From: Candidatus Methanoperedentaceae archaeon
Lineage (GTDB): Archaea > Halobacteriota > Methanosarcinia > Methanosarcinales > Methanoperedenaceae
Direction: 5' to 3'
Length of the DNA stretch: 20,904 bases
Assembly: GCA_014859785.1 (NCBI GenBank)
Contig: JACUTP010000012.1
Location: 1 to 20,904, forward strand
Below the pieces are notes generated by a model. The model did no database searches. It was not told the DNA's origin and worked only from the letters and a program-made list of their open reading frames with translations. Positions 6,774-14,481 of the stretch are shown in pieces; the stretch's first letter is position 1; each line of letters starts with the position of its first letter. Position numbers and translations under genes: made by a program.

Positions 6774-7865
6774 ATGCTGACACTTGTTATATGTATTGAT
6801 AGGGACAATGATATCGGAGTGAAAGCGGGTGTCAAAGGGCCTGTAATTGGTCGTGAAGCAAATCTTGATGCAGCCATTAGACTCGCATCTGCTGACCCTG
6901 AGGATTCTGATGTCAATACGATTTTTGGCGGGGTTAAGGTTTATGATACGCTAATGGCTGAACAAAGTGAGGTCGAGATTGTTTCAATTGCAGGTGATAA
7001 AAACCTCGGGATTATTGCGGACAGGAAAATTTCAGAACAACTTGAAAAGATAATCGAAGACTTAAAACCTGATAGGGCAATTCTTGTGTCTGATGGTGCG
7101 GAAGACGAGTCGGTATTACCAATCATCCAGTCAAGGATAAAAGTGGATGCAGTTCATCGTGTAATCGTGAAACAGCATGAGAATCTTGAGAGTACTTATT
7201 ATATTATAAAACAGGCATTCAATGACCCGAAAATATCACATACATTTTTCATGCCGTTAGGCATTGCTTTTGTGATATACGCCATTTCGCTATATGCAAA
7301 CCATCCTGAATTTGCAGTCGTTGCCATAACGGCATCAATCGGTCTTTACATGTTATTCAGGGGAACTGGTCTTGATGATTCTTTCAATGAATTCAAGGAA
7401 TCAATGATAAAATCCCTGCACGGCGGGAAAATAGTTTTTGTGATGTATCTTGCGGCAATAATCCTGTCCCTTATAGGTACAATACAGGGCGGGGTTGAAC
7501 TATGGAAATATTATAACCAGGAGATTATGGTGGGTTACCTGATACTGCTGATGGGATATATTAACGCTTCAGTCTGGTGGTACATCATTGCAGGATTATT
7601 AATCAATGCCGGAAGGATAATTGATATGCGTCTTGTGAATGAAAAAATCGGCAGGTACTGGTCACATCCGTTTTTCATAATAGCAAGCGGAATTTTATTC
7701 TGGGCAGGAAGTTCATATATTCTTGTTATAAGTGATGCAATGGAACAGTACCCTATACTTGAAAACGGAAAGATGTTCTTGTTTTTGACAGTAGCAGGGG
7801 CGGTTTTTGTAGCAGTAATAGGTGCCTGGATATCTTCAAAATCACCCAGGCTTGTTACTTCGTAA
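6774..7865 (+). CDS. DUF373 family membrane protein
   Basis: A 363-residue protein of the archaeal DUF373 family, of unknown function. The first 150 or so residues are soluble and start TLVICIDRDNDIG, followed by GVKGPVIGRE and ASADPEDSDVNTIFGG, blocks I associate with the family; the clustered aspartates (D9, D11, D13) could bind a metal or nucleotide. From about residue 160 onward there are several hydrophobic segments (for example around 160-200, 225-240, 255-285, 300-320 and 335-355), so the C-terminal half is embedded in the membrane. No signal peptide is present. The gene ends 14 bases from the stop codon of the convergent gene. A function cannot be assigned. Confidence 0.85.
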   Translation: MLTLVICIDRDNDIGVKAGVKGPVIGREANLDAAIRLASADPEDSDVNTIFGGVKVYDTLMAEQSEVEIVSIAGDKNLGIIADRKISEQLEKIIEDLKPDRAILVSDGAEDESVLPIIQSRIKVDAVHRVIVKQHENLESTYYIIKQAFNDPKISHTFFMPLGIAFVIYAISLYANHPEFAVVAITASIGLYMLFRGTGLDDSFNEFKESMIKSLHGGKIVFVMYLAAIILSLIGTIQGGVELWKYYNQEIMVGYLILLMGYINASVWWYIIAGLLINAGRIIDMRLVNEKIGRYWSHPFFIIASGILFWAGSSYILVISDAMEQYPILENGKMFLFLTVAGAVFVAVIGAWISSKSPRLVTS

Positions 7866-7879
7866 AGTAAACGGTATTC

Positions 7880-8674
7880 TTAATCGCAGGTATGTTTTTC
7901 AATAGCTTCGTCAAGTGTTATTTCCCCTTTTGCAACCTTACGGGCAAGAGGGCGCGGGATTGTAACACGTCCGTTTGAGTGTTCACGGCTGTGTTCCTGG
8001 ACAATCCTGACCTCACCCAGGGAAGGTTCTATGTATTGTTTGCCAACCATTTTCCCCGGGATATTGGCAATATTGATTGCTGCTATAATATCTGATATTT
8101 CCCTCCCGTGAATACCTTTACCGAGCCGGGGCGATGTTCCTGTTTCATCAACCATTTCCACCCTGAGTCCGAGGTCAAGCAGGTCGTTAATCAGCCTTGA
8201 ACGGATGAGCCTTGCACCATTCCCGATCCTGACAATTATGTTCTTCTCCTGGTATGTCTGCATTATTTTTTTTACAAGAGGGCATACATCACCCGCCTGA
8301 ACATGATATACTGAAATTATTTTGTTGTTAGCAACAAGAGCCATGCCAGGGTATTTTCCCGGATCGATTCCGATTATTATCTGCTCAATATCATCTCCTG
8401 AGATTAAAAAAACGGCTTTATCAATGGAAAAACCGGGGTTGTCCGGTTCTGCTACCAGAATCCTGTGACGGCTGAAATCGATTTTTTCATATTCTGCTTC
8501 TGTAGTAATAACAGCGCCGATATGTGGCGGTATGGGGTGTCCTGGAGTTATGACCTCAATATACAGTTTACGGGAACGTGCTTCTTCTATAATTGAGTGG
8601 TATATAGAAAAATCGTCCGTAACAAGGGCTATTTGCTTATACCTTTTAAGACCTCCATGGTAATTTAGTTGCAA
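7880..8674 (-). CDS. RuvC/YqgF-like RNase H-fold protein with atypical start
   Basis: About 264 residues. The middle and end carry the three acidic blocks of the RuvC/YqgF RNase H-like fold: IGIDPGKYPGMALV (D104), VDETGTSP (E177) and HGREISDIIAAI (D195). This suggests nuclease or nucleic-acid-binding activity, but substrate and role are unknown. Residues 14-100 form a separate alpha/beta domain that begins IALVTDD. The start is uncertain: the only usable start codon upstream of the conserved region is a TTG at 8674, while a perfect GGAGGT follows it by 21 bases (near 8653-8648) with no ATG, GTG or TTG in frame at the right distance. The gene may be leaderless from the TTG, use a non-standard start, or contain a sequencing error. 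Confidence 0.72.
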   Translation of the reverse strand: MQLNYHGGLKRYKQIALVTDDFSIYHSIIEEARSRKLYIEVITPGHPIPPHIGAVITTEAEYEKIDFSRHRILVAEPDNPGFSIDKAVFLISGDDIEQIIIGIDPGKYPGMALVANNKIISVYHVQAGDVCPLVKKIMQTYQEKNIIVRIGNGARLIRSRLINDLLDLGLRVEMVDETGTSPRLGKGIHGREISDIIAAINIANIPGKMVGKQYIEPSLGEVRIVQEHSREHSNGRVTIPRPLARKVAKGEITLDEAIEKHTCD

Positions 8675-8812
8675 TTCAAATCTTATTAATATTTTATTGT
8701 ATATTATCCTTTTTAAATGAATGATAACTTAAGTAATAAGCAGGTATTACCGAAAACCATGCAAAGAAAACAGAAACTAATACAATGTTTGCCAAAAACT
8801 AAACAAACCACT

Positions 8813-9745
8813 TTACCAGAACAATGCCAGAAGAACTATAACAATTACCATTATCCCGTCCTGCATCAGTGAGGACAGCAGCATAATCTGCATGCCCAGT
8901 TTCGGGGAGAATATCCCTGTATAGTAGGGAATTGTAAACCTGATACGCGTGATACTTGATAATACCCGTCCTGCCAGCAGGATTATCACAGTCTCCTTTG
9001 AGGAAAGGATACCTTCATCAAGAAGGCTGCCTGCTATGGTATATGCTGCAATGTTGCTTGCAAACCATGCTGCAATAACAGGCAGTCCCTCACCCGGAAG
9101 GTAACTGAGTGCTGATACATCCTTCAGGTAAAGGGATATGGTATCGAAAAAACCCGCATCAATGAGCTGGAAAACGATAATAGCTGAGATTGTCATCACA
9201 GGGATTATGCGCCGGAGGGGTATCCATGAAGCCCGGAGAGCGTCCATGAAAGCATTTTTTAGTTTCTTTTTTACCGCACCTTTTTTCTGCACATTACCGT
9301 TTTTTGGCCGCAGCAGGATGCGCCCGATGAGAAGGGTTATTGCTGTCCTTAACAGCCCTACAGATACCACGATTGCAAAGTATATTATGCCGGTTGTGCC
9401 GAGGAGGATTATTAAGACAGGAAGCAGGTTCCTGAGCAGGACAATAGTTGAGGGGAATGAATTGATAAGGGAGGCTATGATTGTTTCTTTACTGTCAATC
9501 AGCCCTTTCCTGTTAAGGTCAGCTACCATGGAATTGCCTGCTGTCGGGGAACCGAAGGATGCAATGAAACTCATTCCTATCTCTTCGCGCAGGTGGGCAA
9601 AGCGCATGAAAGGTGCTGTCACGAAGTCCAGCTTGTGTATCCATCCCAGTCCTATCAGGAGTTCCATGAGGACTATGCCGATTACTGTGGGCGGGATTAC
9701 TGATATGAGGTAATGGAGGGCTAAGAGCAGGGCATCTGACCACAT
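8813..9745 (-). CDS. Gate-domain (nucleoside-recognition-like) membrane protein
   Basis: A 310-residue polytopic membrane protein. Hydrophobic segments occur near residues 7-32, 55-75, 100-140, 178-195, 220-240 and 285-308. A charged cytoplasmic-type loop rich in lysine (about 144-165) divides it into two similar halves. FGSPTAGNS (64-72) in the first half and AGRVLSSITRIRF in the second are the conserved signatures of archaeal proteins annotated as nucleoside recognition or Gate domain proteins. A transport or channel role is likely; the substrate is unknown. The ATG at 9745 has a TATA-like TTATTAAAAT about 30 bases upstream on its strand. It is divergent from orc1/cdc6 across about 160 bases. 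Confidence 0.8.
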   Translation of the reverse strand: MWSDALLLALHYLISVIPPTVIGIVLMELLIGLGWIHKLDFVTAPFMRFAHLREEIGMSFIASFGSPTAGNSMVADLNRKGLIDSKETIIASLINSFPSTIVLLRNLLPVLIILLGTTGIIYFAIVVSVGLLRTAITLLIGRILLRPKNGNVQKKGAVKKKLKNAFMDALRASWIPLRRIIPVMTISAIIVFQLIDAGFFDTISLYLKDVSALSYLPGEGLPVIAAWFASNIAAYTIAGSLLDEGILSSKETVIILLAGRVLSSITRIRFTIPYYTGIFSPKLGMQIMLLSSLMQDGIMVIVIVLLALFW

Positions 9746-9892
9746 TAACAGTAAGTTGTCAGGGGATTTTAATAAGGTTTGTACCGGGGTGGCTGATGCT
9801 TAATAGTTGAAGGCATGAAGAAGTGAATCGAAACAGAAAATAACAGCGCCTGATGAAGAATACTCCGATAAGCTTATTTACAGCTAAGTGAA

Positions 9893-9904
9893 AGTGATAT
9901 CACT
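9893..9904. promoter_or_regulatory. Perfect 12-base palindrome before orc1/cdc6
   Basis: AGTGATATCACT ends three bases before the orc1/cdc6 start codon. A TATA-like GCTTATTTAC (about 9871-9880) precedes it at the distance expected for transcription starting in or near the palindrome. This arrangement would suit an operator bound by a dimer, possibly Orc1/Cdc6 itself. I see no typical G-rich origin recognition box nearby. Confidence 0.35.
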
Positions 9905-9907
9905 CTT

Positions 9908-11014
9908 ATGAAAGACCTTTTATCATGGGACCAGACCCTTTTCAAGGACAGCGAACTATTCGAGCTTGACCATGTTCCAGAACATTTCCTCCACAGGGAT
10001 GCACAGATGCAGTCACTCATGTTCAGCATCCGCCCAGCCTTTAGCGGCGCACGACCCCTGAACTGCCTGTGCAGCGGACCGCCGGGTACGGGAAAAACCA
10101 CAGCAGTTACCAAGATAATCGAGGAAATCGAGAACCATACATCAAAGGTCGTGCCAGTCCTTGTGAACTGCCAGGTGGATTCCACGCGGTACGCCGTGTT
10201 CTCCCGGGTTTTCAGGAAACTCATGGGATATGCACCTCCCACATCAGGCGTATCCTTCAAGAAGATTTTCGGCGAGGTTGCAAAGCATATAGCAGAAGAG
10301 GAAAAAGTCCTGGTCGTGGTGCTTGACGACATGAATTACCTGTTCTACGAGAACGAGGTTAACGATGTGCTGTACTCACTATTGCGGGCGCATGAGATAC
10401 ATCCAGGGGCGCGGGTTGGTGTCATAGCGGTGCTGAGTGAGACCGGAGTGCCGCACATCCTTGACAGGAAAGTCGAATCAGTGTTCCTCCCCGATGAAAT
10501 ATCCTTTCCGTCCTATACGCTGGAAGAAACGCGGGATATACTGTCAAACCGGGTTAAGCTCGGGTTTTATCCTGATGTGGTGGACAGTGACGTGCTTGAC
10601 AGGATTGCAGGATACACACACTCACTTGGCGACCTTCGTGTGGGAATCGACCTCCTGAAACGCGCCGGGCTGAATGCCGAGCGGCACGCCAGAAAGAAAA
10701 TATCGGTTGAGGATGTGGAATCCGCATACGAGAAATCAAGGCTTGTGCATTTATCTTACGTGATTCGTTCGTTGAAAAAGGATGAGAAGGTTCTTCTCGG
10801 TCTTGTTGCCGATATGCAGGAAGCCACATCAGGTGACCTCTATGAAAAATTCCACTCCATGACGAATCTCGGGTACACCAGGTTTTACGAGATGCTCAAC
10901 AAGCTGGGTGCTGTTTCGCTGCTGGATGCTGATTTTACAGGCAAGGGTTCGCGCGGAAGGAGCAGGATCGTGACCCTCAGGTACGGTGCGGACGAAGTCA
11001 GGAAAAGACTTTGA
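9908..11014 (+). CDS. cdc6: Orc1/Cdc6 replication initiator
   Basis: A 368-residue AAA+ initiator that binds origin DNA and loads the MCM helicase. The Walker A motif is GPPGTGKTT (57-65). Walker B is LVVVLDD (134-140), with the second acidic residue Asp rather than the more usual Glu, as I recall for the second archaeal Orc1/Cdc6 type. Sensor regions and a conserved GDLRVGIDLLKRAG follow at about 240-255. The last 90 or so residues, including EATSGDLYEKF, form the DNA-binding winged helix. Archaeal initiator genes often lie beside an origin, but no convincing origin box repeats are visible in the flanking gaps. The gene ends 11 bases from a tRNA on the opposite strand. Confidence 0.93.
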   Translation: MKDLLSWDQTLFKDSELFELDHVPEHFLHRDAQMQSLMFSIRPAFSGARPLNCLCSGPPGTGKTTAVTKIIEEIENHTSKVVPVLVNCQVDSTRYAVFSRVFRKLMGYAPPTSGVSFKKIFGEVAKHIAEEEKVLVVVLDDMNYLFYENEVNDVLYSLLRAHEIHPGARVGVIAVLSETGVPHILDRKVESVFLPDEISFPSYTLEETRDILSNRVKLGFYPDVVDSDVLDRIAGYTHSLGDLRVGIDLLKRAGLNAERHARKKISVEDVESAYEKSRLVHLSYVIRSLKKDEKVLLGLVADMQEATSGDLYEKFHSMTNLGYTRFYEMLNKLGAVSLLDADFTGKGSRGRSRIVTLRYGADEVRKRL

Positions 11015-11025
11015 TAACAGGGGTA

Positions 11026-11097
11026 TGCGCCGATCGGGAATCGAACCCGAGTCCAAGCGTTGGCAACGCCTAGTGATAACCGCTACACTATCGGCGC
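11026..11097 (-). tRNA. tRNA-Gly (anticodon GCC)
   Basis: The 72-base minus-strand sequence folds as a tRNA. The acceptor stem GCGCCGA pairs fully with TCGGCGC, with discriminator A and no encoded CCA. The D-arm has GTG/CAC with a GCGGTTAT loop. The anticodon stem AGGCG/CGCTT, with one G-T pair, encloses the loop TTGCCAA, giving anticodon GCC. The T-arm is TCGGG-TTCGATT-CCCGA. There is no intron. T54 and T55 are the positions modified by Pus10 and then TrmY, encoded next door. It is convergent with orc1/cdc6. Confidence 0.96.
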
Positions 11098-11109
11098 ATT
11101 CCGATATGT

Positions 11110-11126
11110 ATGCCCATATTGGGCAT
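11110..11126. repeat. Seven-base inverted repeat upstream of the tRNA-Gly
   Basis: ATGCCCA-TAT-TGGGCAT is a perfect inverted repeat ending 13 bases before the tRNA 5' end on the minus strand. A TATA-like AGTATTAAG (11129-11137, minus strand) places the tRNA transcription start in or near the repeat. It could be an operator or part of the 5' leader; neither is shown. Confidence 0.4.
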
Positions 11127-11236
11127 TCTCTTAATACTTTAATCGGTATTAATAGTTTTTCTAATAAATTCTGAATTGTTGAGTCCTGTGTGATAGAATC
11201 AATCTTTATTATATCTCCCGGCTCTTTATCCCAAAC

Positions 11237-11872
11237 ATGAGATCATTCATAATCATCGGTCACAAAGCAGCCACAGAACCTTTTTCCTTAAACGACCTGC
11301 CCGGTTCTGCCGGGCGGATGGATATACTTTGCAGGTGCGTCAATGCAGCGCTGTTTCTCTCCCATGACCTGCGCCGGGATGTCCGCGTGTATCTTATCCT
11401 GAAAGGTGACCCGGACCCGCCAAAAATAATCAGGTTTGACGGAGCAGATGTCAGGTACCTGAGCCCTGATGAGAGAAGTGCCGCATCCCTTATAAGAAAA
11501 GCACTCGGTAAGAAGGTGCAGGACTTCTGGACAGAATCCATGCCTGGCGTCAGCATAAGGAGAGGCGACCTCGGTAACCTGCTTGGTGAACTGGGCAGCA
11601 AAGTAACCTGCCTGCGGGAAGACGGTGTGGACATACGCTCCGAAGGGTTTAAGGGGATATCTATGGAACCCCTCTTCGTGCTTGGCGACCATCTCGGACT
11701 TACTGAAGATGAAGAAAAAACCATCAAAGGATATGAGCATGAAATAGTAAGCGTGGGACCTGTTTCATTACATGCGGACCATTGCATTGTCCTGCTGCAT
11801 AACGAGATGGACAGGACGGCTCATGGGCAGGGAAACATATTTAGAACACAGCACATAATGAGAGCCAGATGA
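11237..11872 (+). CDS. trmY: tRNA pseudouridine-54 N1-methyltransferase
   Basis: TrmY is a SPOUT-class methyltransferase that uses S-adenosylmethionine to convert pseudouridine 54 in the tRNA T-loop to N1-methylpseudouridine, the archaeal substitute for T54. The 211-residue protein has the family start FIIIGHKA, the DILCRCVNAALFLSH segment (29-43) and the SPOUT knot signature PLFVLGDHLGL (145-155), which binds the cofactor. The usual archaeal length is about 195-210. A TATA-like CTTTATTATA (about 11205-11214) sits about 27 bases before the ATG, so the message may be leaderless. The stop codon overlaps the pus10 start by four bases, and the two enzymes act in succession on the same nucleotide. 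Confidence 0.94.
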   Translation: MRSFIIIGHKAATEPFSLNDLPGSAGRMDILCRCVNAALFLSHDLRRDVRVYLILKGDPDPPKIIRFDGADVRYLSPDERSAASLIRKALGKKVQDFWTESMPGVSIRRGDLGNLLGELGSKVTCLREDGVDIRSEGFKGISMEPLFVLGDHLGLTEDEEKTIKGYEHEIVSVGPVSLHADHCIVLLHNEMDRTAHGQGNIFRTQHIMRAR

Positions 11873-13110
11873 CAATTATCGATACTGCCTGTAAAGTAAT
11901 AAAAGAGGGGGCGATATGCGACCACTGCCTCGGGCGACAGTTTGCAAAACTATCCACCGGATTATCCAATGACGAGCGCGGAAAAGCATTGCGGCTTACA
12001 CTTTCAATGCATGCAGGCGCGGAAAAAGACGCAGGACTTGAAGATGCGATTGAAAAAAGCAGCGTGGGGAAGTGCTGGGTATGCAACGACCTCTTTAAGG
12101 AAGTGGACAGGTGGGCTGAAAAAACATTTGGTGCCATGTCGGATTACGAATATGACAATTTCCTTGTGGGAACAAAGCTTACAGGACTGCTTGCAGAAAA
12201 CGAGGAAATAATCTGGGCAGAAAGCGGGACAGCGTTCGCCGAACCCCTGAAAACTGAAATGAACCGTGAAGTTGGCAAACGCATAGAGAAGCTTACAGGT
12301 AAGCGGGCAAACCTTAAGAATCCCCAGGTTGTGGCGCTTCTTGACCTTGAAAACGATAGTGTTGGGCTTGAGGTTAATTCCATCTACATATACGGCAGGT
12401 ACAAAAAGCTCATAAGGGGAATTCCCCAGACACGGTGGCCGTGCAGGGAATGCGGCGGGAAGGGCTGCGAACGGTGTGATAATACTGGCAGGATGTACGC
12501 TGAATCCGTAGATGAATTAATAAAGCCGCATCTAATAGAGGCTGCGCGGTGCGAGGACACGGCATTCCACGGGGCGGGGCGCGAGGATATTGATGCTTTA
12601 ATGCTTGGTGACGGTCGCCCGTTCGTTGTCGAGGCTAAACATCCCCACAGGAGGACTTTTGACCTTTGCGCCCTTGAATCTGCAATAAATACAGGTTCAG
12701 GCGGGAAAATCAAAGTGGCAGGGCTAAAGTTTGTTGGGCGGGAAACCGTTGAAAGGTTAAAATCCAGTAAAGCAGACAAGGTTTACCGCCTGGCGATAGA
12801 ACATAATACCACACAGGAAAAACTTAAATCATCCCTTGACATATTGAATGAATCCGTCATCAGGCAAAAAACACCCACGAGGGTGCTCCACAGGCGTGCA
12901 GACCTTGAACGCCCGCGAAAGGTTTACTCGATTGAACTTGAATCGTTCGATGAGAATATCGCAGTTATCAGGGTTCATTGCGAAGGTGGGCTCTATGTAA
13001 AAGAGTTAACATCGGGAGATGGCGGGCGTACTGTACCCAGCATTGCCGGATTGACAGGAACCGATGCAAAAGTTATTGAACTTGACGTTATAAAAGTATA
13101 TGGTAAATAA
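11869..13110 (+). CDS. pus10: tRNA pseudouridine synthase Pus10
   Basis: Archaeal Pus10 isomerises U54 and U55 in the tRNA T-loop to pseudouridine. The 413-residue protein starts with a zinc-binding pair CDHC (17-20) and CWVC (69-72), followed by the THUMP-containing region. A second cysteine cluster, CRECGGKGCERC (C192, C195, C200, C203), precedes the catalytic domain. The catalytic aspartate lies in AGREDIDALMLGDGRPF (D240 or D242, by family analogy). The C-terminal KELTSGDGGRTVPS with LTGTDAKVIELDV is typical. The length agrees with archaeal members. The ATGA overlap with trmY implies a two-gene operon that makes N1-methylpseudouridine 54. Confidence 0.95.
   Translation: MTIIDTACKVIKEGAICDHCLGRQFAKLSTGLSNDERGKALRLTLSMHAGAEKDAGLEDAIEKSSVGKCWVCNDLFKEVDRWAEKTFGAMSDYEYDNFLVGTKLTGLLAENEEIIWAESGTAFAEPLKTEMNREVGKRIEKLTGKRANLKNPQVVALLDLENDSVGLEVNSIYIYGRYKKLIRGIPQTRWPCRECGGKGCERCDNTGRMYAESVDELIKPHLIEAARCEDTAFHGAGREDIDALMLGDGRPFVVEAKHPHRRTFDLCALESAINTGSGGKIKVAGLKFVGRETVERLKSSKADKVYRLAIEHNTTQEKLKSSLDILNESVIRQKTPTRVLHRRADLERPRKVYSIELESFDENIAVIRVHCEGGLYVKELTSGDGGRTVPSIAGLTGTDAKVIELDVIKVYGK
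13088..13096 (+). promoter_or_regulatory. Putative TATA element of eL21-rpoF
   Basis: TTATAAAAG lies inside the last codons of pus10, about 50 bases before the eL21 ATG. It is a close match to an archaeal TATA box and would give a 25-base leader containing the GAGGA ribosome binding site. A second AT-rich box at 13110-13125 is closer but would place the start at the ribosome binding site. Confidence 0.45.
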
Positions 13111-13143
13111 CTTATACTTATACACATAATTCAGAGGATTATT

Positions 13144-13434
13144 ATGGCAAAAACCCACGGAACAAGAAGGAAATCACGATATAAACTCAAGAAAACAGTA
13201 AGAGAGAAAGGGCTATCTACAATAACCCGTGCAATTCAGCAATTTACAGAGGGTGACATTGTAAACATAGACCTTGACCCGGGTATCCAGAAAGGAATGC
13301 CGCATCACAAGTTTCACGGTAAGACAGGGAAAGTCGTGGGACAGCGGGGCAGGGCATATCTTGTCGGGGTCCGGGACGGGAATTCCATGAAGGAAGTAAT
13401 TATACTTCCGGAACATTTGACAGCACAAAAATAA
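13144..13434 (+). CDS. rpl21e: 50S ribosomal protein eL21
   Basis: A 96-residue basic ribosomal protein of the large subunit. The opening AKTHGTRRKSRYKL is diagnostic for eL21, followed by GDIVNIDLDPGIQKGMPHHKFHGKTGKVVGQ split over residues 38-68 and the ending EVIILPEHL. The family is 95-100 residues in archaea. A GAGGATTATT ribosome binding site context precedes the ATG. Ten bases separate it from rpoF, so the two are co-transcribed; this is the conserved archaeal gene order eL21, rpoF, DUF655, rsmA. Confidence 0.97.
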   Translation: MAKTHGTRRKSRYKLKKTVREKGLSTITRAIQQFTEGDIVNIDLDPGIQKGMPHHKFHGKTGKVVGQRGRAYLVGVRDGNSMKEVIILPEHLTAQK

Positions 13435-13444
13435 GGTGGTAATA

Positions 13445-13804
13445 ATGATTGTGAAGGATGTTATTAATGAAGAGTTAATAACTCTTCCAGAGGTGAAGGA
13501 TTTACTTATACATCAGAGGGAAAAGAGGAAGCAAGAGACCGCAGAGGAAATCGAACTGGGGTACGAACTCCGGAAAGCAATAGCCCATGTTGAAATTTTT
13601 TCCAAACTCGATGCGAAACAATCAAGGGAACTGGTTGACAGGTTGTTGGAACTTGAAAAAATGAAACCTGAAATAGCTGTAAGAATCGCAGATATACTTC
13701 CATTATCAAACGATGAGATAAGATCGATCTATGCAAAAGAGCGCTACACCCTGACTGAAGAAGAACTTAAACAAATCCTTGACCTGGTTTTACAGTATAC
13801 CTGA
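13445..13804 (+). CDS. rpoF: RNA polymerase subunit Rpo4/RpoF
   Basis: The archaeal homologue of eukaryotic Rpb4, which pairs with Rpo7 to form the stalk of RNA polymerase and aids open-complex formation and elongation. The protein is about 119 residues and largely helical, with ELITLPEVKDLL at the start and the HRDC-like ending KPEIAVRIADILPLSNDEIR followed by EELKQILDLVLQY. I chose the ATG at 13445, placed about seven bases after AAGGTGG; a GTG at 13436 would add three residues but lies within that site. It is the second gene of the eL21 operon. Confidence 0.93.
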   Translation: MIVKDVINEELITLPEVKDLLIHQREKRKQETAEEIELGYELRKAIAHVEIFSKLDAKQSRELVDRLLELEKMKPEIAVRIADILPLSNDEIRSIYAKERYTLTEEELKQILDLVLQYT

Positions 13805-13816
13805 AAAACCATTGTA

Positions 13817-13870
13817 AAGATATATAAGTATATATTCTAATTGTATTGATAAATTAATAATATTTATCAA
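13817..13870 (+). promoter_or_regulatory. Promoter region of DUF655 with a perfect inverted repeat
   Basis: GATATATAAGTATATATTC (about 13819-13837) offers one or two TATA boxes. About ten bases downstream, TTGATAAAT (13846-13854) and ATTTATCAA (13862-13870) form a perfect nine-pair inverted repeat with a seven-base spacer. The repeat spans the predicted transcription start and ends just before the GGGTGG ribosome binding site at 13873-13878. It could be an operator or a leader hairpin that hides the binding site. Confidence 0.45.
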
Positions 13871-13886
13871 AAGGGTGGTATATATC

Positions 13887-14477
13887 ATGACACTATTCGG
13901 GAAAAAGCTGGAAAAAGAGAAAACAGCATATATTCTGGACTATTTGCCTTATGGGCATCCTGCGGATAAACGCCCCATGTACCAGAAAAAACCCCTTGTC
14001 CAGGCGGTAGGGGAAAAACATTTTGTTCTCATGGAGTTAATCCCGAAAGAAAATGCCATCCCGGCAGCACAGGATAAAGTGTATATCGGTGAAGGCGAAC
14101 GCCCTGTGATAGACCATGTCAAGAGGCGCATCGGTTATGATGAGCTCACGCACGGAGCCCAGGCAGAACTCCCAATTGTAATAGAGAAAATCATCCTTGA
14201 AAATGAAAGCCGTTTTGTTGCGTTTTTCAGTGATGCATATCCTATTACAACCAGGATGCACATGCTTGAGTTGCTGCCCGGTGTGGGCAAGAAGCTTATG
14301 TGGGGAATCATCGGCGAGCAGAAAAAAGGCAAGTTCCAGAGTTTCAAGGACCTTGTCACCAGGGTAAAGGGCATTCATTCACCAGAGAAATTAATTGCAA
14401 ACAGGGTTATTGACGAATTAAAGGATGAAAATATAAAATATCGCCTTTTCACTACCCCCATGCCTTCAAAAAGATGA
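13887..14477 (+). CDS. DUF655 family helix-hairpin-helix protein
   Basis: A protein of about 196 residues of the archaeal DUF655 family, whose function is not established. The N-terminal two thirds resemble an OB-like nucleic-acid-binding domain (EKTAYILDYLPYGHP at the start, DKVYIGEGERPVI in the middle). Residues 120-175 contain helix-hairpin-helix motifs, with LELLPGVGKKLMWGI as the clearest, a non-specific DNA- or RNA-binding element. I chose the ATG at 13887, preceded by GGGTGG; the frame is also open from a GTG at 13875, which overlaps that site. Its position between rpoF and rsmA is conserved in many euryarchaea and hints at RNA or ribosome-related work. Confidence 0.88.
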   Translation: MTLFGKKLEKEKTAYILDYLPYGHPADKRPMYQKKPLVQAVGEKHFVLMELIPKENAIPAAQDKVYIGEGERPVIDHVKRRIGYDELTHGAQAELPIVIEKIILENESRFVAFFSDAYPITTRMHMLELLPGVGKKLMWGIIGEQKKGKFQSFKDLVTRVKGIHSPEKLIANRVIDELKDENIKYRLFTTPMPSKR

Positions 14478-14481
14478 TAAT

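Noticed and set aside
9138..9713. A 191-residue plus-strand frame opposite the Gate-domain gene
   Set aside because: It mirrors a well-supported membrane protein and is rich in residues expected from reading hydrophobic codons backwards. No ribosome binding site or motif supports it.
9746..9907. A replication origin beside orc1/cdc6
   Set aside because: The gap is short and lacks repeated G-rich origin recognition boxes. One palindrome alone is not enough to call an origin.
11260..11787. A 175-residue minus-strand frame opposite trmY
   Set aside because: The trmY frame carries all family motifs and the antisense product is serine- and proline-rich without a recognisable domain.
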